Shown piece after piece: positions 44,543 to 55,559 of a DNA stretch of 64,000 nt; the stretch's first letter is position 1, and each line of letters starts with the position of its first letter. Origin of the DNA: Malania oleifera (lineage: Eukaryota > Streptophyta > Magnoliopsida > Santalales > Ximeniaceae); assembly GCF_029873635.1 (NCBI RefSeq), contig NC_080420.1, forward strand, positions 29,131,032 to 29,195,031, in the 5' to 3' direction. Made by a program: the position numbers and the translations under genes. The notes beneath the pieces are model-generated. The model did not search any database. It saw only the letters and a program-made list of their open reading frames with translations, and was not told where the DNA came from.

Positions 44543-45882
44543 ATGTCACAAGTTAGACTATGATTCTATACTAATTGTGAATCTAATTCTATATTTTATT
44601 ACATGTGAGTCCAAAAATTATAATTTATTTCATATCAAACTAGACTTGTCATTCTCTCTAGAAAAATTTTATGTAGATGTTTTGGAGCTATAATGTAGGA
44701 TTAATAATTAAAATAATATCGTCATTCTACACTACCATTAAGTCAGAATCAAAAATAAGTATGTTGCAATATATTAGACATATCTTATACTATAGAATCT
44801 TTGAAAATATTTATTTCTTAATTTATATGAAAGTGGACGTTATGGGAATTCCAGGACGATATGACACACTTAATTTGAATAAATATTTCATTTTTTATGA
44901 ATTGTACAAATCAGCCAATAGATTCTATCATCTATCATAAAAGCATCCCAACATATCTATATTGTTTGAATTTTATCTCTTCAATGGTTACTCTAATTGA
45001 CATGGTTCTTTTTCCCTTTGGAAACTATATTAGTTGTTAAGTCAATATGAATTTTTATAGGTTTTTATTTTGTATTTATTGACCGTTTGTGATTTTATAA
45101 AATATATTATGTTACCTAAAAATCAGATTTCCTGTCATATCATTGATTTTTTAGCTCCAACCTTAATCACATGGAGCCAAAACCTCTCCTTCTAGTGGAG
45201 AATTTTGGCTATAAAAGGATCCAATTTCAAGGAAGAAGCGTAAGAGAAATGGTTGTAAAAGTGGTCTCCCATTCTCCTCTATATTTCAAAGTGATAGAGT
45301 GTTTTGTTGATAGAGTGTTTTGTTCTTACTTAAGAGAGCACTTTCATATAAAAGTTTCTTTTATTAGTTTTACCTCTCTTCAAGTACCAAGTCTCATCTC
45401 TTTGAGAGAGTTTGAGTTGTAAGCTTAAGTTATAGCATCAATCTACTTAGAGATATTAAACCACATATCATTTGCAATTTCTCATCATTGTAAGTGTTGT
45501 TCTTGCCCAGGTGAAAGCCTAGTTCTTGTGATTGTGTTCTTATCCCAGTTGAAAGACAATAAGTTTGCTAGTAAAACCTCAGCTTGGATTTGATTGAGAG
45601 AGTGGACGTAGGTGCTCGTAAAGAAGATTGAACCACTATAACAGAGTTTGAGCATTTCTTTCCCTCCTCTATTACATTACTTATTATTTGATTGAAATAA
45701 TTGCTCAATTGCGTTTGTGCACATTTCATTCATTATCTTGGGTTATTGAATTCTATATTACATTTACTAGAATATGCATACTAGATTATTACTCACCGAG
45801 ATTTTGATAAAAGGAGTGAGAGTCGTAAAATTAGAAAAATATTCAATTCACCCCCCTCCCACCTCTTAGGTTTTCTAACAGA
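44543..45882 (+). repeat. Copia LTR fragment, possibly the rest of E's 3' LTR
   Basis: The 3' boundary is clear: ATTCACCCCCC...TTTTCTAACA at 45,882, as in the other copia LTR ends. A strong TATAAAAG is at 45,210-45,217, and a U5-like block with GTGGACGTAGG is near 45,602. No PBS follows, so no internal region is present here. The left end is the LINE poly-A. A simple reading is that the LINE entered E's 3' LTR about 25 bp from its start; the absence of a target duplication leaves this unproven. Confidence 0.6.
45210..45217 (+). promoter_or_regulatory. TATA box of the copia LTR fragment
   Basis: TATAAAAG in the context GGCTATAAAAGGATCC. Confidence 0.5.
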
Positions 45883-45909
45883 CCAGCAATTCATACAAAC
45901 ATGAATCAT

Positions 45910-46200
45910 GTATACACACACACACACACACCACGCCACCATGCAAACATGCATAGCCACACACACACACACACCCATTCATACACATCACACACTAAAT
46001 GTAGAAAGAAGGATGAACAGAAGAGGAGAAAGAGAAGAGAGAGAAATAGAGGGCTAGTTTGTGTGTGTGTGTGTGTGTGTGCACGCGTGCGCATGAGAGA
46101 GAGAGAGAGAGAGTAGAGAGAGAGTAAGAGTATAGAGAGATAGAAAGAAAGATCATAAGAGAGAGGAGACAGAAATAGAGGGAGAGAGTGAGAAAGATAG
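45910..46200. repeat. Compound CA/GT/GA microsatellite region
   Basis: (CA)n at 45,913-45,932 and 45,958-45,974, (GT)n at about 46,060-46,080, GCACGCGTGCGC, then (GA)n from 46,095. Apparent ORFs here are low-complexity artefacts. Confidence 0.85.
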
Positions 46201-46940
46201 CCCCCTCCCCTAAAGGGGGGCTGGCCAAAGCTAGGTTAGTCATGAGGTGACGGGGCAGGTGGGAGAGGAGATGGATCTTTCAGCTGGTTATTTGAGCAAA
46301 TTAAGGAGGATTGGGTTGATGAGGAGGAGTAATTAGAGGGGTCAAGGGGGCTGGCGGTATGTAAAACGGGGAAATGGGGGTCCTCGCCGCCTTTAATGGC
46401 ATCTTTGATGGTTGGGGACCCATTGGAGATTGTGGAAGAAGACGAGGGGATGACCGAAAATAGCGTCACAACACCCCCCTCCCCCCAAAATGTTTTTTTA
46501 TTTTATTTTAAAAACCAATGTGAAATGGCGTCATTCCACTTACTACAAGTGCGTGTGTGCATTCACGTACATGTGCATTCATGTGTCTGCCTATTTTTTA
46601 TTTTATTTTTTATTTTTTAATTAAAATAAAAATTTCATCAATTTAGTATACACGTGCCCATGACCATACGTAGGTGTGCACGATCCTCCATGCATAGCAC
46701 TTGCCAGCCTATTTTAAAAAAAAATTTAAAAAAAACTAAATACATTAATATTTTAATATTACATTATTGTCTTTGAAAAAAAAAATTAATTTATTAAAAT
46801 AAAGAAAAACGTACGTGAGGTCCACTAAAATAGTCAAAATTTTCAAAAATGTCCAAAATATGCTTAAAAATTACAACAATAGAAAAAAAAAAAAAATATT
46901 TGCCTCACTTTTTTGGCAAGAATCCAAAATTATAATTGAC
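46200..46940. other. Intergenic, no gene seen
   Basis: A GC-richer patch (46,200-46,450) and then A/T-rich sequence. I see no coding support. Confidence 0.5.
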
Positions 46941-47660
46941 TGTTCCTTACTATTTTGAACTGCCTGGATCACCCAATGTAGTTCAAATTTGCAAAAAGTT
47001 GACTAAAAAGTTAGAAATGATAGGACTTTTGTCTCAATTTTTATATTGAAAAGCAAAATTAATGTTGGACACTTTCTTATCATTTCAAAGTGTTTCAAAT
47101 GAACCAATACAACGAGAATTTGTTGAAAAAAATCAGAAAAGCTGAAATGACAAGGTTTTTCCTCAATTCTCATGTCCAAAGTCAAAATCACTATCAAACA
47201 TCTTTACAATTTTAAATTACTTTGAATCATCCAGTGCAATCAAAAATGATAAAAAGTCAGCTTAAGACATAATTTTTTAGCTCAGTTTGCATGTCTGAGG
47301 TCAAAATCACTGTTAGACCTCTTTTACAATCGGATTGCTCTGAATTACTCAATGTGGTCATAACTAGCAAACTTACAGCAAAAATTTAGAAATAATGGAA
47401 TTTTTGTTTCAATTTGCGTGTTTAAAGTCAAAATCATTGTTAGACCTTTTCTTACCACTTCGAGCAGCCTCGAATCGCCCAATGCAGTCAAAATTGGTAA
47501 AAATAGAACAGAAAGGCCTAAAATGACAAGAATTTTATCTCAATTTATGTGCACAGAATAAAAAATACTATCAAACCCCACCTTATCATTTTAAATTTTC
47601 CTAGATCACCAGATACAGTTAAAAATGACAAAAACGAAGCAGTAAAAATAGAAACAACAA
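46940..47660 (+). repeat. Degenerate tandem repeat, ~127-bp unit, about six copies
   Basis: The phrase CCCAATGTAGTCAAAA recurs in degenerate form at about 46,972, 47,104, 47,231, 47,349, 47,479 and 47,609. Each copy is followed by a TTTTGTCTCAATTTGCATGT-like block and a GTCAAAATCACTGTTAGACC-like block. Intervals are 132, 127, 118, 130 and 130 bp. No coding signal. Confidence 0.65.
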
Positions 47661-47742
47661 GTAAAAGCTAAAGGAAAACAAATAGAACTTGCCAATCTCC
47701 ATTTTAGTCATTCAGACAAAATGGTCATTGACAGCTAAGGGT

Positions 47743-48332
47743 CTATTTGGTATCATTCCTGTTTTCTGTTTTCTATTTCCATTTCTCAACAATGAAGAAA
47801 CAGATTATAAAAACGCATTTGTTTTTTTTGTCAATTTTTTGTTTCTGTTGCCAATTTTCCGTTGTTTGCTAAAAAATTCAAAATCAAAATTTATTATTTT
47901 CAATTATTCTGGTAACCTGCTACCAAAAAATTTTAATATCCAGAAATAGTTTTTTTGGATTAAATTATTCATTTTAAATAATTTAAAATTAAAATCAAAA
48001 TTAAATGATCATATGAATTTAAATATAATTAAAATAAAAATATACATAAATTTCAAAAAATAATAATAAAATCAATTACAAAATACTTTTATTATTTTTC
48101 GATAGTCATGTCCAATAAAATGTTTATTGTAAAGTAAAATTTAAAAGTAGAAAAATTAAGTAAAATAATTAGAATAAATTTTATTTTTATTATAGCAATT
48201 TTTTTAATGTATATTATTCGTAATTTTATTATTTAGTCATATTTTATAATATTATTTGATTTAAAGATAAAATGATTATTTTTTTAATTAAGTTTTTAAT
48301 TTGTATTAATTTTAAAAATGTTAACCAAATAG
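47743..48332. mobile_element. Possible small DNA element, AT-rich
   Basis: CTATTTGGTA (47,743) is mirrored by TAACCAAATAG (48,322-48,332), with very AT-rich sequence between. The terminal repeats are only about 10 bp and no target duplication is clear, so this is tentative. Confidence 0.3.
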
Positions 48333-48796
48333 GTTGTTGGTTTCAGTTTTAAATTTTTGTTTCTGACTTTTGGTTTTCATTTCTAATTTTCGTTTCTCTA
48401 ATTTTTGACAGTGAAATTAAATTACCATTGAGCTTCCCAAAGATTTTATCGAAAGAGTCTACTATTTTTCTAACTTCTATGACTCCCAATTCCCCTATTT
48501 TAAGTATCGCTAGTTAATGAGTTTACTTTGTTTTTTTAAAAATATTCCCAAACTTCTAAACAAGATTCAAGTAAGCATGCTTTCTATAGTTTCTCCATAT
48601 AAGATTATTTTTACCCTAAAAACCATTACAAAGTTTGACATGCAATATTTATAAAAATCAAAATATGAGACAAATTTTGAAAATGCATTTGTAATATAGT
48701 ATAAAAATAGTAATATTGGATAATAATATATATAATTTACATTAAAAATATACAATTTTACACTATTGTCCCGAGATACTTGCATGCTTACATTCA

Positions 48797-48938
48797 TTAT
48801 AAGTAGAGACTAATTCAACAATCGACCCCGAATCCACAGTAAACAGTTGCATGCATGATGCAACGTAACAGCCTCAATCTCCCAGCTCTCTCTCTCACCT
48901 TCCCAACCCTAATAACCCGCGCTAAACCCCAACCCTAA
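48797..48938 (+). promoter_or_regulatory. Probable promoter and 5' leader of the phytocyanin gene
   Basis: TTATAAGTA near 48,797 could be the TATA box. The leader holds two telo-box motifs AACCCTAA (48,905-48,912 and 48,931-48,938) and two short upstream ORFs: five codons at 48,851-48,868 and 27 codons at 48,855-48,938. The transcription start is not known from sequence. Confidence 0.4.
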
Positions 48939-48994
48939 AACCAATAAAACCCCCCACCAATTTCCAAAACCAGATCAAACTCAGGAGCACGCCC

Positions 48995-49929
48995 ATGGCG
49001 ACCTTCTTCTTCATCAGCTTCTGCAAAATCTTCCTCCTCTTCTCTCTCGTCTCTTTTCTCAAACCCTTCTCTGTCAGTTCCGTCGAGTTCCAGGTCGGAG
49101 ATGGCACGGGCTGGGCTGTTCCCAACTCCGAGACAGGCCAAAGCTACAACCAGTGGGCTTCAGAAAACAGGTTCCAGATCAGCGATACTGTTCGTAAGTT
49201 AATTATCAGTCACAACTTTCTGATTCTGTCTCCTATTTTTAATTTAAGAGTCTCTTCATTAAAATATAGGGTTCAAATGTCAGGGTTATTATTTTTTATT
49301 TGATATTTAAGTTAAAAAAGGATAATAGACAGTTGGATTATCCGGATAAATTGTTCGACTGTCAAAGGATCTTAAAAACGAGATATTATTAAATATATCT
49401 GGTATACACGTCAAATTTAATATAATTTCGTCATATGTAAAAATGATGTATAATTCTTCGTGTAATGCATATGCATGGTTAATGTATTTACGTGAAAAAA
49501 TTGCATGCAGATTTTAAGTACCAGAATGATTCGGTAATGGAGGTGACGGGGGAGGAGTACGAGAGATGCGTTTCCCCTCGGCCGTCGTTCTTCTCCAACA
49601 CCGGAGACACCGTGTTTGTGTTGGACCGGCCGGGGTACTTTTACTTCATCAGCGGCATCACCTCCCACTGTTTGGACGGCGAGAAAATGATCATCAAGGT
49701 GTTGGAGCCTGAGAAAGAAAGGTCGTCGTCGTCGTCGTCGTCGTCGTCGCTGTCCCCGTCGCAAGCGAGCAGCCAGAGTTACAGCAGCGGCCCCTCCTCT
49801 GTTACGAACACCGCCGACGTGAGCGGTGCAAAGAAGAAAGGCTACGGCAACGTTCCTCCGAATTATGCAGTGTATGACTCCATTGTTTTTATTCTTGTTG
49901 ATCTGCTTCTTGGCTTGTTTGCCCGTTAA
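48995..49929 (+). CDS. Early nodulin-like phytocyanin, GPI-anchored type (2 exons)
   Basis: Exon 1 is 48,995-49,193 and exon 2 is 49,511-49,929, joined across a GT-AG intron that splits a codon after its first base; together 205 residues. Residues 1-29 are a hydrophobic signal peptide. Residues 30-133 are a plastocyanin-like domain (VGDGTGW, YNQWASENRFQISDTV, FKY, GYFYFISG, SHC). Cys86 and Cys120 would form the fold's disulfide. The copper site is not kept: YFISG has Ser114 where blue copper proteins have Cys, and no His precedes SVMEV, which is typical of ENODL proteins. A Ser/Pro-rich linker (138-170) and a hydrophobic C-terminus (190-203) suggest arabinogalactan-type glycosylation and a GPI anchor. 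Likely an apoplastic/plasma-membrane protein; exact function unknown. Confidence 0.88.
49194..49510 (+). other. Intron of the phytocyanin gene
   Basis: 317 bp, starting GTAAGT and ending TGCATGCAG. One intron at this place in the domain is usual for plant phytocyanin genes. Confidence 0.88.
49723..49749 (+). repeat. (TCG)9 coding microsatellite
   Basis: Encodes nine consecutive Ser in the linker of the phytocyanin-like protein; length could vary between alleles. Confidence 0.85.
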
Positions 49930-50203
49930 TTAATTAGGCTTCTGCCGCTTCCTTTTTAATTTTTTTTACTTATTATTTTCTGTGGTTGTTTAGCTTTTTT
50001 TTTTTTGGCCTAGTTTATGCTATGGATCAATGTAATAATTAATTGAGTTAGTATGTGATTTTGAACATTGAAAGAAAAATTCAAATACTTTAATCTTTTG
50101 TTTGGTCGACAAATTACATTAAAATCCGAAATTGACATATTAATTAGTGGTCTTAGAAAAGCAAACAAAAAATATTTGATCTTGCCAAAAAATTGAATTA
50201 TTA

Positions 50204-50589
50204 AGGTTACGTTTGGTTTGTGCAATGTCTATACCCAAGAATAGATTAGCTTTAATAAGTTATTGTTAGTTATTCAGGAAATTTTTTTGTTACTATAAAG
50301 TAAATAATAATATGAAACATTTTACGAATAGATAAGGAATAACTATTCTTAAATTTCATCATGACAACATCTATTTCTTTCTAATTATTACATATCGAAT
50401 GAAATAATTATGAATATAAATAAATAATTATTTCCAAATTTTATCATGGGGATCTCTATTTTTTTCTTGTTACATGTTGAATCAAATAATTAGGATTATA
50501 TAAAAAATAACTATTCCCTTGATTTCAAAATTTAAACCATATTCCATCTTATTGCAAGGAATAACTATTCCGCCAAATCGAACGAATCG
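50204..50589. mobile_element. MITE-like element, PIF/Harbinger type
   Basis: 386 bp between TTA duplications (50,201-50,203 and 50,590-50,592). Left end AGGTTACGTTTGGTTTG; right end, read inverted, CGATTCGTTCGATTTGGCG: imperfect terminal inverted repeats. AT-rich inside, with a repeated GAATAACTATTC block and no transposase. A 3-bp TTA duplication suits PIF/Harbinger. Confidence 0.5.
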
Positions 50590-50739
50590 TTAGTTTGGCT
50601 CATGTCTTTTACTAATTAATATTTTAGCTGCGGCTTCTTCATGAAATCAATTTTGTAGGTGGTTTCTTCCCCACATCTGCCAAAAAAAAATATAAAATAT
50701 GTATAAGTATAAATGGGTTTCCTTGATATACAACCCTGG

Positions 50740-50939
50740 TGAAAGAAAAAAAAAAATTAGGTCCTCCAAAAGGACCGACGTAGTCCTCCCATCCAATGAA
50801 AATATACGAAACGGTAAGTCCTATTAAATTATATATAGGTCATATCATATAAGATTTATGATTTGATGTATTTTTATTGAATAAGAGAGTTTAATAGAAG
50901 AATCAGTCTTTTGGAAGACCTAATTTTTTTTCTCTTTCA
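50740..50939. mobile_element. MITE-like element with ~36-bp terminal inverted repeats
   Basis: 200 bp. The left end, TGAAAG followed by an A-run and TTAGGTCCTCCAAAAGGACC, pairs with the inverted right end, TGAAAGAG plus an A-run and TTAGGTCTTCCAAAAGACT, over about 36 bp with few mismatches. No ORF. I could not find a convincing target duplication. Confidence 0.6.
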
Positions 50940-51152
50940 ACTCCTTGAGCCCAACAAGATGGCAAATGGGCTTAGATACACTCCCCTGGGCCTTGCCCAA
51001 GCGCCCACTTCATCAGGGAACGGCCCAATAAATAAAATAAATAAAACGTCAAGATGAAATTGCATGGATTTGATAGTAATTTCAGAACACGTAAAATATG
51101 CATGTGGATTATTATTATTTATTTTTTTGCATATAATTTTTATCTTTGAATG

Positions 51153-51183
<31 letters not shown>

Positions 51184-51703
51184 TCGCATTTTCATGTGTA
51201 AAAACAAGACTATATGCACCTGCATCACGATGACATGATGCTGCCGTGGGGGCTCCAACTACGTACACAAAATTTTGGCTCATTAATTAATTGGTCATTA
51301 CATAGTGCAAGGTTTTTATATTGTTATTAGTATTGATATACGTAAGCCATGCAAAGCATGAGCATGGGGAAGGACACTCTTTTCCCAGCTAGAAGAAAGG
51401 GACAAGTTTGACCAACCCATATACCAACATGCTTATTGCAATTGCAATTGCCTTCCAGAGAATCAGAAAGCTCAAGCTCCCATATATGTAACCCTTGCTT
51501 TACTTTATAAACTTGGTTTTGTCCCATTGGTATTATAAAAATATTGTATATATTGGATATACATTGGGGTATGGACATATATATATATATATCTGTGTGT
51601 GTGTGTGTGTGTTATAGCTGTTTCCAGTGGAGCTTTTTAAATTGATATGCTCGGATTCAAATATACTACTAAGAAAATGTCAGCATATTAAACTGCCAAA
51701 ACC

Positions 51704-51705
<2 letters not shown>

Positions 51706-51775
<70 letters not shown>
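51706..51775. repeat. (GA)n microsatellite, 70 bp
   Basis: Pure AG repeat. Confidence 0.95.
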
Positions 51776-51777
<2 letters not shown>

Positions 51778-53381
51778 CTTAGAAAATGAAGATAAGTATT
51801 AATTCGAAAGAACTCTTTTGGAAAATAATGATTGTGACTTGGGAGGAACCCTAATGCATGCCACAGCTAGCTGTAATTAACCAATGCTAGCTACAACTAA
51901 ATTATCTTCTTATTATATATTCAAACAAACTAACAAACAAATGTGGTATAACTAGCAAAGAATAATAATCTTGAAATTAAGGGCACCATCATGATCTCAG
52001 AGGTTCAAGATCGATCATTATTAATGTTAATTGAACCATCTACTAATTTGCTAGTTAGAGGTTCTAAGAGGACAATGCTAATTTGAGAATGCGCCTATTG
52101 AAAGAGGCAATACTTTTTATAATAGGAAACATCCAGTGGTAAAAAGTTCATGATCAGAAAGATCTTCCTCTGTATTACATTATAACTAATTTATCTTATA
52201 TATTAATTACATGTGCTGATAAAATTTAGACTCCATCTAGTAATTAATGAGTAGCATTTAACCAAATCAAAATGGTTGAAGGTAGAATTAATTTCTCTTT
52301 TTTTTTTATTTTTTTTGAAAATTTAGGTTAGTATTAAAAATTTTACTATTTTGATTGGATGTAATCCATTATTCGATGAAAGTTGAAATTGATATGTAAG
52401 CATAATATATAACTTACACTTAAATCTAGTGCATGCAAAATCTCTTTTAGGGTGGCATATGTAGATCTACATATGATTGCTCATAGTAGCATTTTTTTCA
52501 AGTAAAGAAACGTCTCGTATCTACTTGTTAATTAAGGACTTGGAGTATCTCGATTTCCTATAAACTCTGGTACTAATTGACAAATCATGTCTATCAAAAA
52601 TCATCTTAGATTGAAAACTAGAAGTGAAAGATATCTCATTGCTACTTTTTAAATAAGTATTTTCCATTTAAATTGATACCTGAAAGTGAAAGTGATCTCA
52701 TTGCTACTCTTTAAATAAGTATTTTCCATAACACTTGTAAGTTCAATTAGTATAAATCAAACTATATATGAATCATGCTATGTAGTACAGGCCCATGATG
52801 ATACAGGTCTATGTCACATGAGCACGTTTCATCACGGACCCATCACATTGAGCACTTTCCCCCAATATATAGATTTGATTTTCTTTCCTTTTCTTTTCTT
52901 TTCTTTTCTCTCGTTTCAATCCAAATGTTGGGCCATATATACTCCCCTTAATAGCTGTTACAAGGTCATGAAACGCTCAAGTGTCCCAACTACTCCACCC
53001 TCACAAGGGACATGTACTTGCCACCAGTCCACTGGGACATGCCCTAGTGCTAGAGCTGCCTACCCATGATATCTCCCCTACCAAAGTATATTACCACTGT
53101 ATTTTGAGAAAGAAGAAGAAGAAGAAGAAAGTGGGTGTAGAATGCAAATGCATGAACAATATTCCAAGTACCAATTAATGCATTGATTAAGAGGAAAAAA
53201 GAAAGAGAAAATGGAAGTGACATCATGATTTTTGCTGCAATATATATATTATGATTGATTGATGCCCAAAGGCCAAAAACCCAAAAGCAAGCTTATAATC
53301 CGAGAACTTGAGAGCAGATCAGCCCATGTTTGGATTTGCAGGGAACATGATTACCCCTCCACGTTCACCCATTGTTGCCTT

Positions 53382-53520
53382 ATGATTATATATATATGGA
53401 GGAGCTAGCTAGCTAGGAGCTTCCACCCCACAATACATTCACTCCTCCTGTGTACACCAAACCAATCCTCCACCCCCACCATAACCAAAACTAAAACCTA
53501 AAAGAAAGTTCAGCTTTTCC
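53382..53520 (+). promoter_or_regulatory. Promoter-like segment without an evident downstream ORF
   Basis: An ATTATATATATATGG TATA region (53,382-53,398) is followed by a C-rich leader (CTTCCACCCCACAATACATTC) resembling a plant 5' UTR. The next ATG near 53,561 opens only a short frame. It could belong to a non-coding transcript or a gene remnant. Confidence 0.3.
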
Positions 53521-54650
53521 CTTTTAACTCCATTTTTTTTTCTTCCAGATTCAACTTAAATGACCATTTGTGGCAAGCAATTGTTAAGACAATTATCTCT
53601 TATATAACAGATCAATTTATGATCGCAATCTTTTTTGTCTAAGTTAAACTTAGGCAGACATTGACGATCTAGAATATACTCGATCATTTTTTTAAAGAGA
53701 CATTTCTAAAAATAAAAGAAGACTTCTTATATATTACTGTTATAGCTGCTGTTGTGGTATATTATGAATCCAATTTTTCAAACAAATGACAATTAAGTTT
53801 GGATGAAGTGGAAAATGGAGGACATAAGGGTCCCATGGCAAATATCAAAAAGCCATTAGAAATAATCATTTTCCGACAGACCACATTATGACATTTACAA
53901 TGAATTCAATAGAGCATGCTAGCTAGGCAGCTCTAGCAACCTAGCTGCCACGCATTCCCAGCCACATCCCATTATGATTGATATATATACATTTCCCCAA
54001 CTTAATTAAGTATGCTAACATCAGCACTTCACCATAATTGACTAACTAAACAAGCCAGTGAGCCATAAATACTTGTTGGATAATGAATAAAAATACAATT
54101 AAGAATGCATATATATATATATATATATATATATGCTCTGAAAATTAAATAGAAGACCCAATCAATCGAAATGGAAGAACACAATATGCGTGCATTCATT
54201 CGCCCCTTTTTCACTTTCAAACAAAAGATAGAACCTGTATTTTCACATTTATATCCCAGTACCACATCTTAATTCCCCCCTTTCTATACGAGATATAACA
54301 TTACACATCCCAAGTGCTGCTCTAAAACCCTAAACCCAAAACCCCATTTCCCCCAAAGAAGAAAAACTCAAAATAGAAAACAAAAGCAGAGTACATGGAG
54401 AGAGAGAGAGAGAGAGATGACCCCATTTTCTCCATGGTTTCATGAAGCCCAAAACTGCCTCTGAAGATTGAACTCAAAACTCTGCTCTGGGAGGCTCCAA
54501 TGACAGATCACAGATAGCACCCTCCATGCCCGCCCAAACTTAATTGGACTCTTAATTAAGCTAAGCATAATAAGTTCTAAGCAAATAGTCGGGCTGCAGG
54601 GGAGGGTTAAAACTTGATGTACATTGTTTGCCAGAACCTAATAGCTTAAG

Positions 54651-55421
54651 CTAAACTCTAAGCAGATAGATACTGAGTTCAGGACCTCCAGAGCCGTCAG
54701 GGTTCATCATATAGAAAGCTTCTGAATCTTTAGACCCAACAACTCGCTCAAACTTGGCTCTCATGTACATGAGCTCGCCTTCGGACCCAACTCCATTCCC
54801 CGGCAATACGCCAGCCCCCATTGAAATAGGCTCCACAGCTTTCAGCACCATCCACTCCTCCGCCCCACACTCCCTCCTCATTGCATACCCACATTTCTTG
54901 CCATTGCAGTATGTCCGCCACAGTGGCTCCCCCAGCAACTTCACCCCTTTCTTTTCTGCCTTCTTCTCGCACTCCAGCGCGATTCGGACCAGTCCCGATG
55001 CCATTTCCCGGACCAACACGCTTGTCGGCGTTGCCAATTCGATCAAGAAGGCCGGTCTCAACTTGGGATCTTCTTGAAAAGCAAAGTGAACATGCCCGCG
55101 TCGATATCCGAAAAGGGTACCGACCACCCGGGTTCCAAGTCCTGACGAGGACATGGACGATCGGCTCTTACCGAAAATGGAAAAAGCCGATCGGAGCTTT
55201 GAAACTGAAACGAGTGACAGTTTCTTTCTGGGAACTACCGCTTTGGGGTTGATGATCTCCACTTCCTTATCCTTCTCGCAACAAACTGAGGGGGAGCTGA
55301 AGTTGAGGATTTCTTCCTCTTCGTCGTCTTCTTCGTCCTCCGCTTTCCTTCTCCAGTGGAAGTATCTCCTGGAGAAGGAGAAGGAGGACTCATGAGGAGA
55401 CCTGGACATGATTGTCCTCAT
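54651..55421 (-). CDS. MIZ1-like: MIZU-KUSSEI1-like (DUF617) protein
   Basis: A single-exon, 256-residue protein. I start at the ATG at 55,421 (MRTIMSRSPHESS); a second ATG four codons on (55,409) is equally possible. Residues 97-254 form the MIZ1/DUF617 domain: GTLFGYRRGHVHFAFQ, FLIELATPTSVLVREMASG, VRIALECEKKAE, GEPLWRTYCNGKKCGYA, GELMYMRAKFERVVGSKDSE and ELSIYLLR. Residues 28-37 are nearly all acidic, followed by a basic/Ser-rich stretch before the domain. Arabidopsis MIZ1, the founder, is needed for root hydrotropism and associates with the ER membrane; other family members are largely uncharacterised, so this is a family call and not proof of orthology. Stop TAG at 54,653-54,651. Intact, with no sign of decay. 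Confidence 0.92.
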   Translation of the reverse strand: MRTIMSRSPHESSFSFSRRYFHWRRKAEDEEDDEEEEILNFSSPSVCCEKDKEVEIINPKAVVPRKKLSLVSVSKLRSAFSIFGKSRSSMSSSGLGTRVVGTLFGYRRGHVHFAFQEDPKLRPAFLIELATPTSVLVREMASGLVRIALECEKKAEKKGVKLLGEPLWRTYCNGKKCGYAMRRECGAEEWMVLKAVEPISMGAGVLPGNGVGSEGELMYMRAKFERVVGSKDSEAFYMMNPDGSGGPELSIYLLRV

Positions 55422-55546
55422 ATGGGAAACCAAGCAAAAGACCAAAGGGATGGAGGAGAGAGGCAGAGAGGAGCTTCTCAAAGATGAGTGTTGGAGTGTG
55501 GACAGAGCGGAAAAGGCAGAGACACAGTTCCGCTTCTTCTCCCTAG

Positions 55547-55555
55547 CATTTTATG
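55547..55555 (-). promoter_or_regulatory. Candidate TATA box of the MIZ1-like gene
   Basis: CCATAAAAT on the minus strand, about 125 bp upstream of the ATG at 55,421. Weak on its own. Confidence 0.3.
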
Positions 55556-55559
55556 GGCT

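Larger units (their letters stand above)
50940..54300. other. Intergenic region, no coding gene recognised
   Basis: Holds (AAAT)n near 51,156-51,182, a 70-bp (GA)n at 51,706-51,775, a (TTTTC)n run near 52,879-52,905 and (AT)n at 54,109-54,134. A promoter-like stretch lies at 53,382-53,520. No reading frame here resembles a known family. Confidence 0.5.

Noticed and set aside
44543-44560. Target-site duplication for the full-length LINE
   Set aside because: No match of useful length between sequence after the poly-A and sequence before 37,778.
45793-46243. ORFs across the CA/GT/GA repeats
   Set aside because: Low-complexity translations of microsatellites on both strands.
49417-49764. Minus-strand Arg-rich ORF over phytocyanin exon 2
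   Set aside because: Antisense of the (TCG)9 and linker codons.
51327-51578. 83-codon minus-strand ORF
   Set aside because: No family features, in AT-rich intergenic DNA, no supporting promoter context.
54754-55395. Plus-strand ORFs opposite the MIZ1-like gene
   Set aside because: They are antisense shadows; the minus-strand frame has a full, conserved domain.
55422-55481. Extension of the MIZ1-like protein by 20 residues
   Set aside because: The extension begins at TTG; the first in-frame ATG is at 55,421.
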